Of a stretch of 64,000 nucleotides of DNA, positions 57,807-64,000 are shown piece by piece. This DNA is from Halochromatium roseum (GTDB taxonomy: Bacteria; Pseudomonadota; Gammaproteobacteria; Chromatiales; Chromatiaceae). Numbering within the stretch: the stretch's first letter is position 1; each line of letters opens with the position of its first letter. The notes under the pieces were generated by a model. The model had not been told where the DNA came from. It saw nothing but the letters and a program-made list of their open reading frames with translations, and made no database searches. A program made the position numbers and the translations under genes. The stretch covers positions 1-64,000 of the forward strand of contig NZ_NHSH01000042.1 in assembly GCF_016653315.1 (NCBI RefSeq), read 5' to 3'.

Positions 57807-58136
57807 ATGGAACGCTGTCCTAACTGTCGTGCGCGCCTCGATGAGGCCGAGATCTGCCGCCGCTGCGGCATGGAGCTCGGTCTACTGTTGGCGACCGAGC
57901 GTGCCGCAGAGCACTGGCTGCGCATCGGCATCGCCGAGTTCGTCAAGGATGAGTCAGCGGCTGCGGAGCAGGCGCTGCAGCGTGTGTTGAGCCTCCGACG
58001 CGACCCGCTCGCCGAGTCGCTGCTTGGTCTTCTATACCAGCGCGTTTCCAGTTCAAGCGATCGGCTCCTGATCGACCCCGGCACCAGGCTCGTGATCTCC
58101 AATTTTGGTGGTCGGGTTCTGATCTCCCAGTCCTGA
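57807..58136 (+). CDS. Zinc-ribbon/TPR-like small protein at the end of the Hsp70 module
   Basis: A 109-residue protein. Residues 3-25 form a four-cysteine zinc ribbon: CPNCRARLDEAEICRRCG. Then follows a short helical hairpin (LATERAAEHWLRIGIAEFVKDESAAAEQALQRVLSLR) resembling a TPR pair. The ATG at 57807 is chosen because the ribbon then begins at residue 3; two upstream in-frame ATGs (57768, 57780) add unconserved residues. It lies 80 bp downstream of the Hsp70. Function is unknown; it could be a client adaptor. Confidence 0.65.
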   Translation: MERCPNCRARLDEAEICRRCGMELGLLLATERAAEHWLRIGIAEFVKDESAAAEQALQRVLSLRRDPLAESLLGLLYQRVSSSSDRLLIDPGTRLVISNFGGRVLISQS

Positions 58137-58187
58137 TCTCCTCCGAGCGCACGCAGACGGGTGGCCGACGCATCCCTTGTTTCAGAC

Positions 58188-59351
58188 CTAATCCAGCCGT
58201 TTCTTGAAGCGCAAAGAGGCTAGCAGGAGTCCCAACAGCATAAAGCCGAGCAGCCAGAGCGTATCTTCGGCAACCTGGTCGAGGTTGGCATCGCGCAGCA
58301 TCACGGCACGGATGGCGCGCATGAAGTGGGTTGCCGGTAGCACCTCGGCGATGTATTGAGCTGGGATCGGCATGCCTTCATACGGGAACATGAAGCCGGA
58401 GAGTAGGATTGAGGGCAGCAGGATGAAAACGGTCATCTGCATCGCCTGCAGTTGGTTGCTGGCGATGGTCGAGAGCACCAGACCGAGGGCGAGACTGGCG
58501 CCGATGAAGGCGAGCGTAGCGATCGCCAGTGCCAAGAGTGAGCCGTGCAGCGGTACACCAAAGATCAGATGGCCAAGCAGCAGGATGATGGTGGTCTGCA
58601 CCAGGCCGATGGCGATGTAGGGCACGATCTTACCGAGCATCAGCTCGAGCGGCCGCACCGGGGTGTTGATCAGCATCTCCATGTTGCCGCGCTCGCGCTC
58701 GCGTACGATGGCCGCTGAGGTGAACATCACCATGGTCATGGTCAGGATCACGGCGACCAGGCCGGGCACGATGTTGATCGCGGTGCGCTGCTCTGGATTG
58801 AAGAAGAGTGCGACGGCGAAGGTGGGCGTGCTGCGGTTGGCGGGTCGGCGCAGTAGCTCCGTCAGTGGCATCGCGCGGAGACTCTTGATGGCGCCGGCGA
58901 TCATGGTATCGGAGCCATCGACGATCCATTGTGCGACCGGTCGACTGGTCTGCTCGTCGGTGGAGGCTGGGGTCTGAAGTCCCGCGCCAACGCTGCTGCT
59001 GCGGGCGACGCGCTGACTCAGATCCGGTGGAATGATGAAGGCGGCGCGCACTCGGCCCTCGATGATGGCGTTCTGCGCCGACGTGATATCGGCGTAGCGT
59101 TCGGTGAAACTGACCACCTGGGTGGCTTCTACCGTCTGGGTCAGCACTCGGCTGAGTCCGCTGTTGGCCTGATCGACCAGTGCTACCGGGATATGACGCA
59201 CGTTGGTGTTGATCGCATAGCCGAACAGAAGCAGCTGGATCAGCGGGATCATGATGACCATACCCAGCGTGGTGCGGTCGCGCCGCAGCTGCGTCAGCTC
59301 CTTGGAGAGGATGGCGAGGATGCGCCGGGCCGATTGCAGCAAGCCGTTCAC
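58188..59351 (-). CDS. ABC-2 type transporter permease
   Basis: A 387-residue membrane protein: one N-terminal helix (TLGMVIMIPLIQLLLFGYAI) following AILSKELTQLRRDR, a large periplasmic loop of about 150 residues, then five helices ending with LLGFMLLGLLLASLRF. The FMFPYEGMPIPAQYIAEVLPATHFM motif is typical of the YhhJ/YbhR/YbhS type of ABC-2 permeases for drug or lipid export. The start overlaps the ATPase stop by four bases (59348-59351), so permease, ATPase and adaptor form one operon on the minus strand. Confidence 0.92.
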   Translation of the reverse strand: MNGLLQSARRILAILSKELTQLRRDRTTLGMVIMIPLIQLLLFGYAINTNVRHIPVALVDQANSGLSRVLTQTVEATQVVSFTERYADITSAQNAIIEGRVRAAFIIPPDLSQRVARSSSVGAGLQTPASTDEQTSRPVAQWIVDGSDTMIAGAIKSLRAMPLTELLRRPANRSTPTFAVALFFNPEQRTAINIVPGLVAVILTMTMVMFTSAAIVRERERGNMEMLINTPVRPLELMLGKIVPYIAIGLVQTTIILLLGHLIFGVPLHGSLLALAIATLAFIGASLALGLVLSTIASNQLQAMQMTVFILLPSILLSGFMFPYEGMPIPAQYIAEVLPATHFMRAIRAVMLRDANLDQVAEDTLWLLGFMLLGLLLASLRFKKRLD

Positions 59352-60487
59352 CGTGGATTGTTCCCAGAGCGGTCTTCAGCGCGAGCCCCAGGAGGGCCTC
59401 CTGCGGGCAGGCTGGCGTTATCAGTGGTGCCGCTGTGCTCGAGGTCGGTGCCCTTGTTGGCTCGGTCGCTCGCCTTGAGCCTGGTTCCAGCTTGCGCTCG
59501 ATGGTTCTCATGGTCAGCGTCCCTATCGCCAATCTCCTGTTGCCGCGCTTGGCTTGTACTTGACCCCGCGTGATGACCAGTGCTGGTGACGAATACGTCC
59601 TCTAGGCTTGGCCGTGCCAGCTCCAAGCCAGTGGGTACGGGTCTCAGCGACTGCGCCTTGAGCCAGTTGATCGGATCATCGATGCGCTCTTGCACCAACA
59701 CCCGCAGCCGGCTGCCGAGCTGGGCCGCCGAGATCACCTCCGGCAGCGTCGCAAGTTGTTGCTTCAGCGCACGCAGGTTGGGCGCCTCGACCTCAACCAC
59801 ATGGGCGCCCATCGCCGCCATCAGCTCCGCCGGCGAGCCATCAGCGCGCTTGTGACCCGACTCCATGATGGCCAACCGGTGGCAGCGCTCGGCTTCGTCC
59901 ATGTAATGGGTCGAGACCAGGATGCTGGCGCCGGCGTCGATCAGGTCGAATAGTCGTTCCCAGAAATCGCGGCGGTTTTCGGGGTCGACGGCCGAGGTTG
60001 GCTCGTCGAGGAACAAGAGCGTCGGCTGATGGATGGTCGCTGCCGCTAGGGCTAGGCGTTGACGCTGCCCGCCGCTCATGCGCCCAGCGCGGCGATTGTG
60101 CATCGGCTCCAGCGCATAGGTCGACAGCAGCTCGCTGATCCGCTGGCGCGCGATGCGCTGGCTGAGACCATAGATCTCGGCGACAAAGCGGAGGTTCTCG
60201 GCGACGGTGAGGTCGTCGTAGAGCGAGAACTTCTGGGTCATGTAGCCGATCCGACGCTTGAGGCGTTCAGCGTCGCGCGGCAGCTGATGGCCGAGCACGC
60301 TGACCGTGCCGGCGGAGGGTGTCAGCAGGCCAGTCAGCATGCGCACGGTGGTGGTTTTACCGCAGCCGTTGGGGCCGAGAAAGCCATAGATGGTCTGCGG
60401 CTCGACGGTCAGATCCAGGGCGTCGACGGCGGTCAGCGTGCCGAAGCGGCGGGTGAGTCCCCGCGCCTCGATGATCGGCTCCGTCAC
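59348..60487 (-). CDS. ABC transporter ATP-binding protein with long C-terminal tail
   Basis: A 379-residue ATPase. Walker A is GFLGPNGCGKTTTVRML, the signature MSGGQRQRLALAAA and Walker B LLFLDEPTSAVDP; the H-loop is STHYMDEAERC. Homologues of this type (YbhF/DrrA half) have about 310 residues; here a Gln/Asp/Gly-rich tail of about 70 residues follows LEDVFV. The tail could be a real extension or the product of a frameshift in the overlap with the permease region. The start overlaps the HlyD stop by four bases. Confidence 0.9.
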   Translation of the reverse strand: MTEPIIEARGLTRRFGTLTAVDALDLTVEPQTIYGFLGPNGCGKTTTVRMLTGLLTPSAGTVSVLGHQLPRDAERLKRRIGYMTQKFSLYDDLTVAENLRFVAEIYGLSQRIARQRISELLSTYALEPMHNRRAGRMSGGQRQRLALAAATIHQPTLLFLDEPTSAVDPENRRDFWERLFDLIDAGASILVSTHYMDEAERCHRLAIMESGHKRADGSPAELMAAMGAHVVEVEAPNLRALKQQLATLPEVISAAQLGSRLRVLVQERIDDPINWLKAQSLRPVPTGLELARPSLEDVFVTSTGHHAGSSTSQARQQEIGDRDADHENHRAQAGTRLKASDRANKGTDLEHSGTTDNASLPAGGPPGARAEDRSGNNPR

Positions 60488-61440
60488 GGTAGCTCGACCT
60501 GCGCTGGCACGCCATTCGGCAGCTCGGCGGCGCTGTCTGGGAGCTCGACCTCGGCCAGGTACATCAGGCGTGCGCGGTCGCTGGCATTGAGCGCGTAGTA
60601 GGGGGTGAAGGCGGGGTCGGAGCTGATCCAGCGCACGTTGCCATCGAAGGTCTGCTCGAGGCCATCGACCCGCACCTTGAGCCTATCGCCCTGGTTGATC
60701 TTGACTCGGTAGGGCTCCGGCACGTAGACACGAGCGTAGGGCGCCTTGCCGGCGAGCATCACGGCCACTGGGCTGCCGATGGTGACGCGCTCGCCGAGAT
60801 TCCAGGGCAGGCTGTCGAGCACGCCGTCGCGGGTGGCGACGACGGTCAGCTCGGCCAGTAACGCCTGCTTGTAGTCGAGTTCCGCCCGTGCCGCATTCAG
60901 CTCGGCTTCGGCCTGGCTGATCTCCTCCGGTCGCGTGCCAGCGAGCAATGCATCGAGCTTCTCCTTGGCCTCATCAAGCCGCGCGCTGGCGGCATCACGC
61001 AGTGCCTTGGTCCGATCGACCTCGGCCTGGCTGACAGCCTTGCGGCCGAGCAGCTCAGCATTGCGATCGTAGGTGATCTCGGCCTCGCGTAGATTCGCCT
61101 CTGCGCCCGCGACCTGCGCCCGGGCTGTGGCGATATCTTGGTCGCGCGGGCCGTTGCGCAACTGCTGCAGATGTGCCTCGGCCTGCGCCACCTGGGCCTT
61201 GGCGCGCTCGACCTCGGCACGCTGCTGGCGGTCGTCGAGCTGGGCGAGCAGGGTGCCCTTGGTCACCGGCGAGCCTTCGGCGACGGGCAGCGCGAGGATG
61301 ATCTCAGCGGCGGTGGCGGTGAGGGCGACGCGATCGCGCTCCAGGGTTCCGAGGGCGAGCGGTTGCTCGGTGTCCATGCAGCCAGCGATGAGGGCAGGAG
61401 CGATGAGCGCAAGCGTGAGTTTGCGTATGGATATAGACAT
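60484..61440 (-). CDS. HlyD-type membrane fusion lipoprotein
   Basis: A 318-residue periplasmic adaptor. The N-terminal segment ends with a lipobox LIAGC, so it is likely a lipoprotein anchored in the inner membrane. It then shows the first half of the biotinyl-lipoyl-like domain (LALPVAEGSPVTKGTLLAQLDD), a long coiled-coil hairpin (VERAKAQVAQAEAHLQQL to EKLDALLAG) and the barrel domain (VVATRDGVLDSLPWNLGERVTIG). The ATG at 61440 gives the basic MSISIRKL signal; an upstream start adds 26 irrelevant residues. First gene of the exporter operon; an outer-membrane TolC-like gene is not in the window. Confidence 0.88.
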   Translation of the reverse strand: MSISIRKLTLALIAPALIAGCMDTEQPLALGTLERDRVALTATAAEIILALPVAEGSPVTKGTLLAQLDDRQQRAEVERAKAQVAQAEAHLQQLRNGPRDQDIATARAQVAGAEANLREAEITYDRNAELLGRKAVSQAEVDRTKALRDAASARLDEAKEKLDALLAGTRPEEISQAEAELNAARAELDYKQALLAELTVVATRDGVLDSLPWNLGERVTIGSPVAVMLAGKAPYARVYVPEPYRVKINQGDRLKVRVDGLEQTFDGNVRWISSDPAFTPYYALNASDRARLMYLAEVELPDSAAELPNGVPAQVELP

Positions 61441-61881
61441 GAATATGGATGAACGTCTTGCGAACCCGCAGATACCGTCTTGTTGACGGCAAGAGCGAGG
61501 CCGTACTGGCTTGACCAAGCGCGAGGTCGTACTAGCTTGACCCTGGCCAGAGGCTAGAGCGATGCCGAGTCCCGGTCAAGCATGTCGCCCGCCCGCTGAG
61601 CGTCGGTTTGGGAGTGCAGCCTCTTTGCCACCAGCATGATTGGGCTGGGGCGCTTCAGCCTAAGAATTCAGCCGTGAACGCAGATGGGCGAGAAATAGGC
61701 TTATGACGGATTGGTGGAGACATCCATCGTCTTGATGGATTCATGCAGCTGGTCGGTCATGGTCGGCTGTCAGCGCGCCTTCCTTCCCGTTGAAGAAACG
61801 CTCGCTTTGCTTTTGGTAGACCTGACTGGAGACTTTGACTATGCTCGCGATGACTCGTCCAAGCGACTTGGTCCCGCTGCT
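61441..61881. other. Divergent region between the hlyD operon and fccA
   Basis: A 441-bp stretch with no credible gene except a possible N-terminal extension of fccA. It holds a 22-nt direct repeat (listed separately) that ends in TTGACC in each copy. No clear FNR, Fur or sigma-70 site for fccA was found; several TTGAC motifs occur without a -10 at the right distance. Confidence 0.6.
61495..61542. repeat. Tandem 22-nt repeat, 26-nt period
   Basis: Two copies (61495-61516 and 61521-61542) agree at 20 of 22 positions and are separated by four bases. Both end in CTTGACC, so each has a -35-like element. The repeat is 55 bp upstream of the hlyD ATG on the minus strand. Confidence 0.7.
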
Positions 61882-62508
61882 ATGCCCTCATCTCATCTCG
61901 GACTCGCACTACTTGGTAGTCTATTGGTGGTTAACCCCCAGCAAGCCATCGGCTCAACCTTCTCGCCAGCATTGAGCTGGAACTGTAGCGGTTGTCATGG
62001 CTTCGAGGGTGTGAGCGAAGGGCCTCTGGTGCCGAGCATTGCGGCGATGAACGCCCGCCTATTCTTCTACATTATGCGTGGTTATAAGCTGGATGAGCGC
62101 CCATCGACCATCATGGGCCGCATCGCCAAGGGCTATAGCCTGAAAGAACTTCGCGCGATGGCTGACTATTTCGAAGGTCGGCCTTGGCGAGGGGCGCGCG
62201 GGGAGGGCCTAGGGGCAAGTTTGGAGATTGATCGTGAGCGCGCCTTGGAATTGCATGATGACCTGTGCGCCGAGTGTCATGATGATGAAGGGCGGTTTCA
62301 GGATAAGGAGATCCCGCGCCTCGCAGGTCAGTGGCCAGCGTACCTCAGCATGATGCTGACTGATTACCGGGATGCTGGTTCCGGCTCAGCCGAAGGTTCG
62401 GCTTTCGGTTCTAGGCTACCGCAGCCTGAGAAAATGCGAGAGCGGGTTCAAGATCTGAGCGACGAGGAAATCGATCTGCTGAGCCAGTTCTACTCGCAGG
62501 TCGACTGA
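61882..62508 (+). CDS. Diheme cytochrome c, FccA-like (flavocytochrome c sulfide dehydrogenase subunit)
   Basis: A periplasmic diheme cytochrome of 208 residues. Heme 1 binds at NCSGCH (Cys35-His39) and heme 2 at CAECH (Cys129-His133). Between them STIMGRIAKGYS and later LAGQWPAYLSMMLTDYRD closely match the Allochromatium FccA pattern (STIMGRIAKGYS, AGQW). FccA takes electrons from the sulfide-oxidising flavoprotein FccB. The start is uncertain: ATG 61882 gives a signal sequence with few basic residues, and the reading frame upstream contains a KR pair that may belong to a longer signal peptide with a non-ATG start. No fccB gene is adjacent. Confidence 0.82.
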   Translation: MPSSHLGLALLGSLLVVNPQQAIGSTFSPALSWNCSGCHGFEGVSEGPLVPSIAAMNARLFFYIMRGYKLDERPSTIMGRIAKGYSLKELRAMADYFEGRPWRGARGEGLGASLEIDRERALELHDDLCAECHDDEGRFQDKEIPRLAGQWPAYLSMMLTDYRDAGSGSAEGSAFGSRLPQPEKMRERVQDLSDEEIDLLSQFYSQVD

Positions 62509-62579
62509 TTCGAAACTGCACACAAGATCTGACGCATCTGTAGTATTCGGAGCTGTCAAATCTAGGTCGCACTGGCTCC

Positions 62580-62729
62580 TCAGGCGCTAGATGGGCTGGG
62601 AGTCAGCCGTCGCCAGGTGATCAGTATCCAACGATCCGTGACCTTGCGAACCTCGTTGACGACGTTCAGACCGGCGTGACCGGCACCGATGATGGCGACA
62701 TCAACGTTCGTGGTCACAGCATTCTCCAT
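62580..62729 (-). pseudogene. Truncated dihydrolipoamide dehydrogenase-like gene
   Basis: From ATG 62729 (or GTG 62717) on the minus strand: VTTNVDVAIIGAGHAGLNVV, then NEVRKVTDRWILI, followed by an unrelated tail and TGA after 49 codons. The GAGHAGLN FAD-binding motif and the following helix are the typical N terminus of a pyridine nucleotide-disulfide oxidoreductase. The redox-active CXXXXC site expected 12 residues later is missing in all frames. It is a 5' remnant of a gene whose body was lost. Confidence 0.65.
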
Positions 62730-62744
62730 TGGGAAGCAACGCCA

Positions 62745-62766
62745 CTTTCAAGCGCTGGCTTGAAGG
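62745..62766. repeat. Hairpin next to the truncated dehydrogenase remnant
   Basis: TTCAAGC and GCTTGAA flank a four-base loop (GCTG), extendable by a G-T wobble and a C-G pair to nine pairs. It lies 16 bp upstream of the remnant's ATG. No T-run. Confidence 0.5.
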
Positions 62767-62847
62767 CTGTGTTTGCCACAGCAGTCAAGACCGCAGGTGG
62801 AAACGAGAGCGCAGGCTGTTGAGATGGTCGCCGGTAGGGACCGCTTA

Positions 62848-62872
62848 GAGGCTGCGCAGAGGTTGCAGCCTC
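62848..62872 (-). terminator. Candidate stem-loop downstream of the cytochrome c gene
   Basis: GAGGCTGC and GCAGCCTC form a perfect 8-bp stem with a nine-base loop, 35 bp past the stop of the minus-strand cytochrome gene. No T-run follows on that strand, so it may serve as a 3' stabilising hairpin rather than a terminator. Confidence 0.4.
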
Positions 62873-62906
62873 CAAGCATGACGTGGGGTGACGGGGGGAG
62901 GGGTGG

Positions 62907-63257
62907 CTACTGCATCGAAAGCCATTCGGTGATTGATTTGACCTGCTCGTCACTCGGAGGCGCGTCGCAGCTCGATGGGGAATAGAACGCGGCGTGCATC
63001 AGCTTCGCCTCATCGTTGCTGCCTTCGCCAGCGAGAATCTTAGTGGCTTTCGAATAGAGCTCGTCGGCCGGCTTACCCGCGAGTTCAGGAACCATTTTGC
63101 TGACTGGGCTCTTGCCGTCGGCGCCATGGCAGTTGACACAGCCATGGAACTTGAACAGCTCCGCGCCAGCATTCTCGTTGGCATCCTCAGCCTGAACAAC
63201 GGTGTGCGTGCTGAGCAATAGGGTCAGTAGGCTGGCGGTTAGGGCAGTGTGTTTCAT
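62907..63257 (-). CDS. Monoheme cytochrome c
   Basis: A 116-residue periplasmic cytochrome. A signal peptide (MKHTALTASLLTLLLSTHTV, cleaved near VQA) is followed by one CVNCH (Cys40-His44) in the FHGCVNCHGADGKSP context of a small class I cytochrome c. KMVPELAGKPADELYSK and a C-terminal Met (WLSM) provide candidate sixth ligands. The ATG at 63257 gives a proper signal peptide; the longer in-frame ORF adds 73 unrelated residues. It could shuttle electrons from sulfur oxidation, given fccA nearby, but it is transcribed in the opposite direction. Confidence 0.88.
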   Translation of the reverse strand: MKHTALTASLLTLLLSTHTVVQAEDANENAGAELFKFHGCVNCHGADGKSPVSKMVPELAGKPADELYSKATKILAGEGSNDEAKLMHAAFYSPSSCDAPPSDEQVKSITEWLSMQ

Positions 63258-63661
63258 GACGGAACCTATCTCACGTAGTGGGCAGAGGAGCTGGACGACG
63301 TTTTGCGAAACCTTGTCGGTCGTGCTGAGGCACGGCTGATAACAATGCGATTTCGCACGATACTGCTGATAGAGGCATGGTTGGCGACAATGGCGAATCG
63401 GTCTATAGCTCGGATGGCCTAGTGCAACTGGACTAGTCCATCCTGTTGTCCAGGTTCGGCACTGATGACTGGGCACCGACCGTTGAGCTTTTTCGTATAC
63501 TCAGGGCACGGGAATTCTCGTCTCTGATGTCACGCACTGATTCGCACAGGGCTGATCGACGCCCTCGGTCAGCCCTGCGACCGATCGCTAGATGCGACTG
63601 ATCCTTGGCCATCGCGGTCTGTAGAATGGCCGTTAACGCCGAGAAACAGCTGAGCCAACAC
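63258..63661. other. Intergenic region between cytochrome c and yrfG
   Basis: A 404-bp stretch with no supported gene. It contains the inverted repeat at 63547-63577 and TATACT at 63496, for which no -35 is found at the right distance. Both genes are transcribed outward from this region, so promoters for both must lie here, but I cannot place them. Confidence 0.6.
63547..63577. repeat. 9-bp inverted repeat upstream of yrfG
   Basis: CAGGGCTGA and TCAGCCCTG flank a 13-base spacer, 85 bp before the yrfG start. It could be an operator or the start of a stem-loop. It has no T-run. Confidence 0.6.
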
Positions 63662-64000
63662 ATGCTGGACTGGAACGCCATCGATACCGTCTTCCTCGAC
63701 ATGGACGGCACACTGCTGGACCTGCGCTTCGACAACCATTTCTGGCTCGAGCACGTCCCGCTGCGCTATGCCGAGTCGAGAGGGATCTCGCTGGCGGCCT
63801 CGAAGGACGACCTCTATGCGCGCTATCAGGCGCTGCTAGGCTCGCTGCAGTGGTACAGCGTTGATCACTGGACGCAAGCGCTCGCGCTCGATATCGCCAT
63901 GCTCAAGGCTGAGGTCGAGCATCTGATTGCGATTCATCCGCATGTGCTGAGCTTCCTTGAGGCGTTGGCTGCTGCCGGCAAGCGGCGCGTCTTGGTGACC
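63662..64000 (+). CDS. yrfG: YrfG-like GMP/IMP nucleotidase (partial, runs off the window)
   Basis: The first 113 residues of a HAD hydrolase. The HAD motif I with nucleophile is VFLDMDGTLLDLRFDNHFWLEHVP, matching the start of YrfG, which dephosphorylates purine nucleotides. The N terminus begins MLDWNAIDTV at 63662, which fits YrfG better than a 12-codon extension from ATG 63626. The sequence reaches the window end in the middle of the cap/core region (AAAGKRRVLVT), so the C-terminal half is not visible. Confidence 0.8.
   Translation, partial: MLDWNAIDTVFLDMDGTLLDLRFDNHFWLEHVPLRYAESRGISLAASKDDLYARYQALLGSLQWYSVDHWTQALALDIAMLKAEVEHLIAIHPHVLSFLEALAAAGKRRVLVT

Noticed and set aside
63483-63501. 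TTGAGC with TATACT as a promoter for yrfG
   Set aside because: The spacer is only 7 bp and no other -35 lies 16-18 bp upstream of TATACT.

Overview
The window reads as chromosomal DNA of an anaerobic, photosynthetic purple sulfur bacterium (Gammaproteobacteria, probably Chromatiaceae). The reasons are a bacteriochlorophyll/reaction-centre superoperon (bchF-N-B-H-L-M, lhaA, puhA-B-C-E), its aerobic repressor PpsR, a diheme cytochrome like the flavocytochrome c sulfide dehydrogenase subunit FccA, and GC-rich coding sequence. No acsF oxygen-dependent cyclase is present; an oxygen-independent hemN follows puhE instead, which fits an anaerobe. The species cannot be named from the sequence.

Layout. 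1-6.5 kb: housekeeping and small enzymes (YaiI-like, PlsC, PriA, an HNH nuclease, fructosamine kinase, SixA-like phosphatase). 6.7-26.7 kb: the photosynthesis gene cluster. bchP, bchG and ppsR point left; from a 455-bp divergent control region bchF-N-B-H-L-M-lhaA-puhA-B-C-E-hemN-bchJ point right, mostly with overlapping stops and starts. 26.8-34.6 kb: RNA modification (rlmI, tmcA, an RsmF-like methyltransferase), a Fur-box-bearing divergent promoter with a DUF2061 protein, argE and a YgfX-like protein. 34.7-43.5 kb: galE, a small coiled-coil gene broken by one in-frame stop, a sucrose-phosphate-phosphatase-like HAD protein, a CheY-CheC-diguanylate cyclase operon, a GH13 sucrose-phosphorylase-like enzyme, a rhodanese remnant, and conserved proteins of unknown function.

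43.8-58.1 kb: a giant FAD/Fe-S oxidoreductase (DUF3683 type), a bacteriohemerythrin, an ammonium-transporter domain fused to PAS-GGDEF-EAL, then a compact chaperone module: TPR protein, variant J-domain protein (PPD instead of HPD), GrpE-like factor, HscC-like Hsp70, zinc-ribbon protein. 58.2-64 kb: an ABC-2 exporter with a lipoprotein-type HlyD adaptor, an orphan FccA-like cytochrome, a truncated dihydrolipoamide dehydrogenase remnant, a monoheme cytochrome c, and the start of a YrfG-like nucleotidase running off the right edge.

The most interesting parts are the non-canonical Hsp70 module, the Amt/cyclic-di-GMP fusion, the coupled CheY-CheC-GGDEF operon, and a recurring tendency to carry short in-frame tandem repeats (12, 15 or 36 nt) within linkers of essential proteins. 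No tRNA, rRNA, CRISPR array or intact insertion sequence was seen.
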